Both the position numbers and the translations under genes were made by a program. A stretch of 64,000 nucleotides of DNA, taken from Stutzerimonas degradans (lineage in GTDB: Bacteria; Pseudomonadota; Gammaproteobacteria; Pseudomonadales; Pseudomonadaceae). This document shows positions 9,812 through 17,359 of this stretch, in pieces; position 1 is the stretch's first letter; each line of letters starts with the position of its first letter. Under the pieces are notes generated by a model, which searched no databases, was not told where the DNA came from, and worked only from the letters and a program-made list of their open reading frames with translations. The DNA lies in contig NZ_JAMOHV010000011.1 in the NCBI RefSeq assembly GCF_024448505.1, forward strand, positions 62,001-126,000, in the 5' to 3' direction.

Positions 9812-11116
9812 ATGTCCCGCACCCAAGCCTACCGTGCCGCCCTGCTCCACTGCCTCGCCGACCCACGCGAAGTGGGCATCGAGCAATCCCACGAATACTT
9901 CGAGGACGGCCTGCTGGTCGTCGAGGACGGCAAGGTCGCGCGCATCGGCGCCGCCAGCGAACTGCTGCCAGCGCTGCCGGCGGGCAGCGAAGTCGTCGAG
10001 TACCCGAACGCGCTGATCACCCCGGGCTTCATCGACACCCACATCCACTACCCGCAGACCGGCATGATCGCCTCCTACGGCGAGCAGCTGCTGGACTGGC
10101 TCGAGACCTACACCTTCCCCACCGAGCGCGCGTTTGCCGACCCGGCTCACGCCGGCGAGGTCGCCGAGGTCTTCCTGAACGAACTGCTGCGCAACGGCAC
10201 CACCACCGCGCTGGTGTTCGGCAGCGTGCACAAGCAGTCGGTGGACGCCTTCTTCGCGGCCTGCGAGAAGCGCAACCTGCGGATGATCGCCGGCAAGGTG
10301 CTGATGGACCGCAACGCCCCGGACTACCTGACCGACACCGCTGAAAGCGGCTACGCCGACAGCCGCGAGCTGATCGAGCGCTGGCATGGCAAGGGCCGCC
10401 TGCACTACGCCGTCACCCCGCGCTTCGCGCCGACTAGCACGCCGCAGCAACTGGCACTGGCCGGCCAGCTGTTCAAGGAATACCCGAACCTCTACATGCA
10501 CACCCACCTATCCGAGAACCGCAAGGAGATCGAATGGGTGCGCGAGCTGTTCCCGGCGCGCAAGGGCTACCTGGACGTCTACGACCACCACGGCCTGATC
10601 GGCGCACGCTCGGTGTTCGCCCACGGCGTGCACCTGTGCGACGACGAGTGCCGGCGCCTGGGCGAAACCGGCTCGGCAGTGGCGTTCTGCCCGACGTCCA
10701 ACCTGTTCCTCGGCAGCGGCCTGTTCGATCTGGAAAAGGTCGAGGGCTTCGGCGTGCGCGTCGGCCTGGGCACCGATGTCGGCGCCGGCACCAGCTTCTC
10801 GCAGCTGCAGTCGCTGAACGAGGCCTACAAGGTGATGCAGCTGCAGGGCAAGAAGCTCGATCCGTTCAAGTCCCTGTATCTCGCCACCCTCGGCGGCGCG
10901 CGGGCACTGTATCTGGACGACCAGATCGGCAACCTGCAACCGGGCAAGGACGCCGACTTCGTGGTGCTCGATTATCAGGCCACGCCGCTGATCGACTACC
11001 GCCTGCGCCAGGCCAAGACGCTGGAAGAAAAACTCTTCGCCCTGATGATGCTCGGCGACGACCGCGCCGTGAAGGCAACCTACGCCGCCGGCGTTTCGGT
11101 GCACCGCAAAGCCTGA
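9812..11116 (+). CDS. guaD: Guanine deaminase
   Basis: A 434-residue amidohydrolase with PGFIDTHIHYPQ (metal-binding His pair), YMHTHLSEN, SVFAHGVHL and the metal Asp in LGTDVGAGTSFS, the guanine deaminase signature. It converts guanine to xanthine and ammonia, providing substrate for XdhAB. The ATG at 9812 is used; it lies 106 bp after xdhC and the two are probably co-transcribed. The length matches the family. Confidence 0.95.
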   Translation: MSRTQAYRAALLHCLADPREVGIEQSHEYFEDGLLVVEDGKVARIGAASELLPALPAGSEVVEYPNALITPGFIDTHIHYPQTGMIASYGEQLLDWLETYTFPTERAFADPAHAGEVAEVFLNELLRNGTTTALVFGSVHKQSVDAFFAACEKRNLRMIAGKVLMDRNAPDYLTDTAESGYADSRELIERWHGKGRLHYAVTPRFAPTSTPQQLALAGQLFKEYPNLYMHTHLSENRKEIEWVRELFPARKGYLDVYDHHGLIGARSVFAHGVHLCDDECRRLGETGSAVAFCPTSNLFLGSGLFDLEKVEGFGVRVGLGTDVGAGTSFSQLQSLNEAYKVMQLQGKKLDPFKSLYLATLGGARALYLDDQIGNLQPGKDADFVVLDYQATPLIDYRLRQAKTLEEKLFALMMLGDDRAVKATYAAGVSVHRKA

Positions 11117-11120
11117 AGCG

Positions 11121-11151
11121 AAAAAGCCGCTCTGCATTGCGCAAGAGCGGC
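11121..11151 (-). terminator. Rho-independent terminator, minus strand (possibly bidirectional)
   Basis: GCCGCTCT (11126-11133) pairs with AGAGCGGC (11144-11151). Read on the minus strand the stem is followed by TTTTT (11125-11121), which fits termination of the putP transcript. On the plus strand it starts nine bases after the guaD stop without a good T-tract, so guaD may also end here. Confidence 0.75.
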
Positions 11152-11162
11152 CATTTATCCGT

Positions 11163-11235
11163 GGTGGAAAACGCGCATAGCGATTTTCCACCAGCACGCG
11201 CCAGAAGATGGATGGCTGCGGCCATCCACCCTACC
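11163..11235. repeat. REP-like hairpin pair between guaD and putP
   Basis: GGTGGAAAA (11163-11171) pairs with TTTTCCACC (11184-11192). GATGGATGGC (11207-11216) pairs with GCCATCCACC (11221-11230) with one mismatch and is followed by CTACC. The TCCACCCTAC end matches the repeat at 27334-27420. It lies between two convergent genes. Confidence 0.6.
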
Positions 11236-11242
11236 GGCTCAC

Positions 11243-12727
11243 TCAACCGGCGTGGTAATCCGCGTCGGCTTCCTCGAAGCGCTTGACGATGCTCGGCGCA
11301 GGCTCGGCGCCCATCAGGCTGACCACGAAGATGGCCAGGCTGGCGAGGATGAAGCCGGGGATGATTTCGTACAGTCCCAGACCGATGAATTCCTTCCACA
11401 CCACCACGGTAATGGCGCCGACCAGCATGCCGACCAGCGCGCCGTTACGGGTCATGCGCTTCCACAGCAGCGAGATCAGCACCACCGGGCCGAACGCCGC
11501 GCCGAAGCCGGCCCACGCGTAGGACACCAGGCCCAGCACCTTGCTGTCCGGGTTGGAGGCGATGCCGATGGCGATCAGCGCGATCAGCAGCACCATGGCG
11601 CGGCCGACCCAGACCAACTCGGTCTGCGAGGCGTTCTTGCGCAACATCGCCTTGTAGAAGTCCTGGGTCAGCGCGCTGGAGCTGACCAGCAGCTGTGCGC
11701 TCAGCGTGCTCATCACCGCCGCCAGCACGCCGGACAGAATCAGGCCGGCGACCCACGGGTTGAACAGAATCTTCACCAGTTCGAGGAACACCCGCTCACC
11801 GTTCTCGCTCACCGGTCCGGCCAGCTCCGGGTGCCCGGCGAAGTAGGCGATACCGAAGAAGCCCACCGCCACCGCGCCGCCCAGGCACAGAATCATCCAG
11901 GCCATGCCGATGCGACGGGCGTTGGGGATGGTCTTGACCGAGTCGGCGGCCATGAAGCGCACCAGAATGTGCGGCTGGCCGAAGTAGCCCAGGCCCCAGG
12001 CCAGCAGCGAGATGATCGCGACGAAGCTGAGCCCGCGGAACATGTCGAAGTTGGCCGGATTCTGCGCCTCGATGGTGGCCATCACGCTGCCCATGTCGCC
12101 CAGCGCCAGGATGACGAACAGCGGCGTGACCAGCAGCGCGAAGATCATCAGCGTGGCCTGCACGGTGTCGGTCCAGCTCACCGCGAGGAAGCCGCCGATG
12201 AACACATAGAGAATGGTCGCCGCCGCCCCGATCCACAGCGCCAGGTCATAGGGCACGCCGAAGGTGGACTCGAACAGCCGGGCACCGGCCACCACGCCGG
12301 AGGCGCAGTAGATGGTGAAGAACACCAGGATCACCAGCGCCGAGAAGATGCGCAGCAGGCGGCTGGTGTCCTCGAAGCGGTGGGTGAAGTAGTCCGGCAG
12401 GGTCAGCGCGTTGTGGTTGTGCTCGGTGTGCACGCGCAGCCGCCCGGCGACGAACAGCCAGTTGAGCCAGGCGCCGATGATCAGGCCGATGGCGATCCAG
12501 CTCTCCGACAGGCCGGCGACGAAGATCGCCCCCGGCAGGCCCATCAGCAGCCAGCCGCTCATGTCCGAGGCGCCAGCCGACAAGGCGGTGACGAAACTGC
12601 CGAGGCTGCGGCCGCCGAGGATGTAGTCGTCGAAGTTCTTGGTGGCGCGATAGGCGACGAAACCGATGAAGATCATCGCCGCGATGTAGACCACGAACGT
12701 GATCAGGGTGGGTGTACTGGCGCTCAT
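11243..12727 (-). CDS. putP: Sodium/proline symporter PutP
   Basis: A 494-residue sodium:solute symporter (SSS family) with 12-13 predicted helices. Early motifs include FDDYILGGRSLGSFVTALSAGASDMSGWLLMGLPG (split here only for description; residues about 29-63), which holds the Na+ and proline-binding positions known from E. coli PutP. Later segments include WFVAGR-like and ISALLAWGLGYFGQPH sequences. It imports proline with sodium. The ATG at 12727 is preceded by GAGGGA; an upstream in-frame start at 12760 is less likely. It follows putA on the same strand after 252 bp. Confidence 0.94.
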   Translation of the reverse strand: MSASTPTLITFVVYIAAMIFIGFVAYRATKNFDDYILGGRSLGSFVTALSAGASDMSGWLLMGLPGAIFVAGLSESWIAIGLIIGAWLNWLFVAGRLRVHTEHNHNALTLPDYFTHRFEDTSRLLRIFSALVILVFFTIYCASGVVAGARLFESTFGVPYDLALWIGAAATILYVFIGGFLAVSWTDTVQATLMIFALLVTPLFVILALGDMGSVMATIEAQNPANFDMFRGLSFVAIISLLAWGLGYFGQPHILVRFMAADSVKTIPNARRIGMAWMILCLGGAVAVGFFGIAYFAGHPELAGPVSENGERVFLELVKILFNPWVAGLILSGVLAAVMSTLSAQLLVSSSALTQDFYKAMLRKNASQTELVWVGRAMVLLIALIAIGIASNPDSKVLGLVSYAWAGFGAAFGPVVLISLLWKRMTRNGALVGMLVGAITVVVWKEFIGLGLYEIIPGFILASLAIFVVSLMGAEPAPSIVKRFEEADADYHAG

Positions 12728-12930
12728 TGTGTATCCCTCGTTAGTTGTTGTCCGGCGCACCGCGAGCAGCTCGCGTCGCGCCCTTGGCAGAGGGCGATGG
12801 CACTGGCGCCATCACCTGCGACAGGTCCGAAACCGGCCCGTCAGTGGCGGAAGAGCGTCCGCCATCTGTCCGTTATTGTTGTGCCCCGGCTGCCAAAGCC
12901 GCCGAGGGTACCGCTGGTGCCCGTCACATG

Positions 12931-12961
12931 GAAAATCGCCGTGCGGTTTGCGGCGGCGATT
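12931..12961 (-). terminator. Possible terminator after putA
   Basis: AATCGCCG (12934-12941) and CGGCGATT (12954-12961) form an 8-bp stem 19 bases after the putA stop; on the minus strand it runs into ATTTTCC. The T-run is short, so it may only attenuate read-through into putP. Confidence 0.5.
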
Positions 12962-12979
12962 GCCATGCGCTCACCGTAC

Positions 12980-15900
12980 TCAGTCGTCGCCGAGCGACAG
13001 CAGCGAGGCGTTACCGCCCACCGCCGTGGTGTTGGTCGAAGTGGTGCGCTCGTTGGTGAAACGCAGCAGGTAGCTCGGCCCGCCGGCCTTCGGCCCGGTG
13101 CCGGACAGCCCGCAGCCGCCGAAGGGCTGTACGCCGACCACCGCGCCGATCTGGTTGCGGTTGACGTAGACGTTGCCGACCCGCGCCAGCTGCTCGATGC
13201 GTTCGGCGGTTTCCTCGTTGCGGCTGTGCACGCCGAGGGTCAGGCCGTAGCCGGTGCCGTTGATCGCCGCGACGACCTTTTCCAGATCGGCGGCATCGTA
13301 GCGCACGACATGCAGAACCGGGCCGAAATGCTCTTTCTTGAGCTGTTCGATGCCCTCGATCTCGAAGGCCACCGGCGCTACGAAATGGCCGTTGAGGCCA
13401 GCCGGCAGGGTCGCTTCGGCGATCAGCCGCCCTTCGTTCTTCAGCTGCTGGATATGCGCCAGCAGGCCGTCGCGCGCCTCCTCATCGATCACCGGGCCGA
13501 TATCGTTTTCGCGCAGATGGGTGGGGCCGACCTTCAGCTCGGCCATCGCGCCCTTGAGCAGCTCGATGACGCGGTCGGCGATATCGCGCTGCACGTAGAG
13601 CACGCGCAGGGCCGAGCAGCGCTGGCCGGCGCTGGTGAAGGCGGAGCTGACGGCATCCTTGATCACCTGCTCGGGCAGCGCGGTGGAGTCGACGATCATC
13701 GCGTTCTGTCCGCCGGTTTCGGCGATCAGCGTGGCGATCGGGCCTTCCTTTTCGGCCAGCTGGCGATTGATGATCCGCGCGGTGTCGGTGGAGCCGGTGA
13801 AGCACACGCCGACCACCCGCGGATCGCGGCAGAACACGCCGCCCAGCGTGGCGCCGTCGCCCGGCAGCAGCGCGATGGCGTCCTTCGGCAGGCCGGCCTC
13901 GAACATCAGCTCCAGCGCGCGCGCGGCGATCAGGCTGGTCTGCTCGGCCGGCTTGGCCAGCACGGTGTTGCCGGCGATCAGCGCCGCGCTGATCTGGCCG
14001 AGGTAGATGGCCAGCGGGAAGTTCCACGGGCTGACGCAGACGAACACGCCGCGGCCTTCATGGAACAGCTCGTTGCGCTCGCCAGTCGGGCCTTTCAGCT
14101 CTTCGCGGCCCAGTTTCAGGCGCGCCTGCTGCGCGTAGTAGCGGCAGAAATCCACCGCCTCGCGCACTTCGTCGATGCCGTCCTGTAGCGACTTGCCGGC
14201 TTCCACGGTGCACAGTGCCATCAGCTCGGCGCGGTTGCGCTCCAGCAGCTCGGCCAGGCGTTCGAGGATCGCCGCGCGGCTGTCCACCGGCGTCGCGTTC
14301 CAGGTCGGCCAGTAGGCCGCCAGCGCGTCGATGGCCTGGCGCGCCTGCTCGGCGCTGGCGAACTGCGCCGTGCCGACGACCTTGTTCAGGTCGTAGGGGC
14401 AACGCACTTCGCTGGCGCTACCGCCCAGACGCTGGCCGCCGATCACCGGCATGGCCTGCCACTGGCGGTCGAGGAAGGGTTGGTAGGCGCTGGCCAGTTC
14501 GTTCCATTGTTGTTGGATATTCATGTTGATCCCTTGGGAGTTCTTGCGATTGCCATACAGGGCCGGGGGCAGCGGAATGCGCGGGTTGCCGAGCGCCGCA
14601 AACTGGCGCAGCTGGCTCACCGGGTGATCGATCAGCGAATCCACCGGCACGCGCGGGTCGACCAGCTGGTGGACGAACGAGGAGTTGGCACCGTTCTCCA
14701 GCAGGCGCCGCACCAGATAGGGCAGCAGGTCCTTGTGCGCACCGACCGGCGCGTAGATGCGCACGTTCTTGCGGTACTTTTCGATCACCGTGTCGTACAG
14801 CGCATCGCCCATGCCGTGCAGGCGCTGGAACTCGAACTCGCGCGGCGTGGCGGTCTGCTCGGCCATCGCCAGGATGCAGCTGACGGTGTGTGCGTTGTGG
14901 CTGGCGAACTGCGGGTAGATCACGCCGCGGGTGTGCTCCGACAGCAGGTAGCGCGCGCAGGCGAGGTACGAGGTGTCGGTACCTTCCTTGCGGGTGAACA
15001 CCGGGTAGCCCTCCAGGCCCTGCACCTGGCACTGCTTGATCTCGCTGTCCCAGTAGGCGCCCTTGACCAACCGCAGCGGGATGCGCGCGCCCAGCTCGCG
15101 GCCGAGCAGGGTCAGCCACACCAGCACCGGCAGGCAGCGCTTGGAATAGGCCTGGATCACCAGACCGAACTCACCCCAGCCGGCGATGGCCGGATCGCGC
15201 AGGAGTTTTTCGTACAGTTCCAGCGACAGTTCGAGGCGGTCGGCCTCCTCGGCGTCGATGGTGATGCCGACGTCGCGCTGGCGCGCCAGCACAGCCAGCT
15301 CACGGACGTTGGCGAACAGCTCGCTGAGTACGCGCTCGCGCTGGGCGACTTCGTAACGCGGATGCAGCGCCGACAGCTTGATCGACACCGACGGTCGCGG
15401 GCCGGGGCCGACCTGCGGCTCGGCGCCGACGGTTTCCACGGCGCGGCGGTAATCGGCCATGTACTTGGCCGCGTCCTCGGCGGTCAGCGCCGCCTCGCCG
15501 AGCATGTCGAAGGAATAGGTGTAGCCCTTCTCACGCTCGGGCCGGCCGTTCTTCAGCGCTTCGGCGATGGTGCGGCCGAGCACGAACTGCTTGCCCATCA
15601 GCTTCATCGCCTGGTTCATCGCGGCACGGATCACCGGCTCGCCGGAGCGCTTGAGCAGGCGGCCGATGACATTTTTCGGGCGGCCGTCGGCGGTGTCCGG
15701 ATCGACCACCTTGCCGGTCATCACCAACCCCCAGGCGGCGAAGTTGACCAGTACGTTGTCGCTCTGGCCGAGGTGGCGCTCCCACTCGGCGGCATTGAGC
15801 TTGTCGCGGATCAGCGCGTCGGCGGTGGCAGCGTCCGGCACGCGCAGCAGCGCTTCGGCCAGGCACATCAGCATCAGCCCTTCCTGAGTGTCCAGGCTGT

Positions 15901-16141
15901 ACTGGCGCAGCAGCGCATCGAGCGTGTCGACGGCATTCTCGCGGCCGCGCACGGTCTCGATCAGCGTGCGCGCGCGCTCACGAATGGCGGCGATGCCCGC
16001 CTCGCCGGGATCGGCCAGCTGCAACAGTTCGGTGAGATAGCCCGCTTCGTCGACGCTGTAGTTGGCGCTGATGGTGGGAAAGAATTCTGCGGCTTTCTGG
16101 CTGGCGAAGGCGCCATCCAGCACGTGACCGGCCTTGAACAT
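12980..16141 (-). CDS. putA: Bifunctional proline dehydrogenase / P5C dehydrogenase PutA, without DNA-binding domain
   Basis: A 1053-residue membrane-associated flavoenzyme that oxidises proline to glutamate. The N-terminal half is the FAD-dependent proline dehydrogenase barrel (SIKLSALHPRYE, then RLVKGAYWDSEIK). The C-terminal half is an aldehyde dehydrogenase for glutamate semialdehyde, with FTGSTDTAR, the Glu in IAETGGQNAMIV and the catalytic Cys842 in SAGQRCSALRV. It lacks the N-terminal ribbon-helix-helix domain of the roughly 1300-residue trifunctional PutA, so it cannot self-repress. This agrees with a dedicated AraC-type regulator gene just upstream. The last residues (TTAVGGNASLLSLGDD) are a normal PutA tail. 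Confidence 0.96.
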   Translation of the reverse strand: MFKAGHVLDGAFASQKAAEFFPTISANYSVDEAGYLTELLQLADPGEAGIAAIRERARTLIETVRGRENAVDTLDALLRQYSLDTQEGLMLMCLAEALLRVPDAATADALIRDKLNAAEWERHLGQSDNVLVNFAAWGLVMTGKVVDPDTADGRPKNVIGRLLKRSGEPVIRAAMNQAMKLMGKQFVLGRTIAEALKNGRPEREKGYTYSFDMLGEAALTAEDAAKYMADYRRAVETVGAEPQVGPGPRPSVSIKLSALHPRYEVAQRERVLSELFANVRELAVLARQRDVGITIDAEEADRLELSLELYEKLLRDPAIAGWGEFGLVIQAYSKRCLPVLVWLTLLGRELGARIPLRLVKGAYWDSEIKQCQVQGLEGYPVFTRKEGTDTSYLACARYLLSEHTRGVIYPQFASHNAHTVSCILAMAEQTATPREFEFQRLHGMGDALYDTVIEKYRKNVRIYAPVGAHKDLLPYLVRRLLENGANSSFVHQLVDPRVPVDSLIDHPVSQLRQFAALGNPRIPLPPALYGNRKNSQGINMNIQQQWNELASAYQPFLDRQWQAMPVIGGQRLGGSASEVRCPYDLNKVVGTAQFASAEQARQAIDALAAYWPTWNATPVDSRAAILERLAELLERNRAELMALCTVEAGKSLQDGIDEVREAVDFCRYYAQQARLKLGREELKGPTGERNELFHEGRGVFVCVSPWNFPLAIYLGQISAALIAGNTVLAKPAEQTSLIAARALELMFEAGLPKDAIALLPGDGATLGGVFCRDPRVVGVCFTGSTDTARIINRQLAEKEGPIATLIAETGGQNAMIVDSTALPEQVIKDAVSSAFTSAGQRCSALRVLYVQRDIADRVIELLKGAMAELKVGPTHLRENDIGPVIDEEARDGLLAHIQQLKNEGRLIAEATLPAGLNGHFVAPVAFEIEGIEQLKKEHFGPVLHVVRYDAADLEKVVAAINGTGYGLTLGVHSRNEETAERIEQLARVGNVYVNRNQIGAVVGVQPFGGCGLSGTGPKAGGPSYLLRFTNERTTSTNTTAVGGNASLLSLGDD

Positions 16142-16402
16142 CGCGCCGCTCCTCTGAGGGTGTGTCTGCTTATTAGGTGTAGTTCACGGCCCGGCCCTCG
16201 GCGCGATACACGACGATGGGTCGGGGCGGAGACGGAATGTAGGGGCAGCGCCGGCGCGACTTCTTGCAGGAAACTACGGAAGTTTTACGAAACGCTACGA
16301 TTGCGGCGCGCTGAAACCGCAGCGTCACGAAGGCGCCGCACACTGGCGCGCGCTTCGCCAGCGGCCAGGCCGCAAGGGCGCAAAGCGGGCGCGGCGTGGG
16401 GA

Positions 16403-17158
16403 TCAGTCGTCGGTCTGGCGCAGCTTGCGCGGGGTCAGGCCGAGGTAGCGGCGCGTCGCGGTGGTCAGTGCGCTCTGGCTGGAAAAACCGCACTCCTCGG
16501 CGATGCGCACCAGCGGCAGTGGCGATTCACGCAGCAGCCGCGCGGCGCGGTCGAGACGGCTCTTGAGCAGATACTGGTGCGGCGTGAGGCCGACGCTGTC
16601 CTTGAACTGCACGTGGAAGTGGCTGGGGCTCAGGCAGGCCACCTGCGCCAGCTCGGCCACCGTGATGCGTCGCGCCAGGTTGTCCTGGATGTGCGCATCC
16701 AGCCGCTGCAAATCCAGCGGCCCGCTCGGGCGCTGCGGCGCTTCGCCGAACAGGCGCAGGTGCAGCGCGCGCAGCAGCACGCCGCCAAGCGCACGTGCCA
16801 GCAACGGATCGCTGCCATAGCGCGCCAGCTCGGCACCGGCGTAAGCCAGGAGATTCTGGAAATCGGCATCCAGCGCCGGGTAGCGCGGCGCCTCGAACAG
16901 CCGGGCGAGCAACGCGGGGTCATCTAGGCAGGCGTCCTGCTCGTCCAGATCGATGATCAGCATGCGGTTGTCGCCCATGCCGGCAAAGCCGTGATCGGCG
17001 TCGCCCGGCACCAGGCAGGCGCGCATCCGGCAGACCTCGCCGCCCGAACCATCCACCTCGAATTCGGCGCGGCCCGCCAGCGACAGCACCAGCTGGTGAT
17101 AGTCGTGGGCGTGCTGGTGAATCTGGTCATCCAGGCGAAGCAAACGGGCGTTGAGCAT
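16403..17158 (-). CDS. pruR: AraC-family regulator of proline catabolism, PruR-like
   Basis: A 251-residue AraC/XylS regulator. The N-terminal half is a cupin sensor domain (QIHQHAHDYHQLVLSLAG); the C-terminal half has two helix-turn-helix motifs (ITVAELAQVACLSPSHFHVQFK and RIAEECGFSSQSALTTATRRYLG, described here by their helices). It lies upstream of putA on the same strand, with a 261-bp gap that probably holds the putA promoter, and is divergent from the Lon-type gene. In P. aeruginosa the AraC-type PruR activates putAP in response to proline; the position and the PutA architecture support the same role here. The ATG at 17158 is chosen because homology begins at MLNARLLRLD. Confidence 0.85.
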   Translation of the reverse strand: MLNARLLRLDDQIHQHAHDYHQLVLSLAGRAEFEVDGSGGEVCRMRACLVPGDADHGFAGMGDNRMLIIDLDEQDACLDDPALLARLFEAPRYPALDADFQNLLAYAGAELARYGSDPLLARALGGVLLRALHLRLFGEAPQRPSGPLDLQRLDAHIQDNLARRITVAELAQVACLSPSHFHVQFKDSVGLTPHQYLLKSRLDRAARLLRESPLPLVRIAEECGFSSQSALTTATRRYLGLTPRKLRQTDD

Positions 17159-17359
17159 GACGAGTACCTGAAGCGGGCGCCGATGCGCCGGGCGCCGTTG
17201 CGTCGGGCGCCCGGCGCGCTCGTTCGCGACCGCAAGGTGACGCAAACGGCATGCGGCACTCTACCCGAAGCCGGCGGACGCCGCCCAGCCCCGGCCGGCG
17301 GGATTGAAATCGGCCGGACGGCCACCATGTATCCCGCAAGTAATCGCAACGGGTGCCGC

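Noticed and set aside
12788..12808. Sigma-54-like TGGCAC before putP
   Set aside because: No GC dinucleotide 10 bp after the GG, so the essential -12 element is missing.
11252..16927. Very long plus-strand reading frames (978 and 815 codons) opposite putP, putA and the AraC gene
   Set aside because: Composition is His/Arg/Gln/Ala-rich with no domain, the pattern expected from reading GC-rich codons in the reverse strand; the minus-strand frames encode clear PutP, PutA and PruR.
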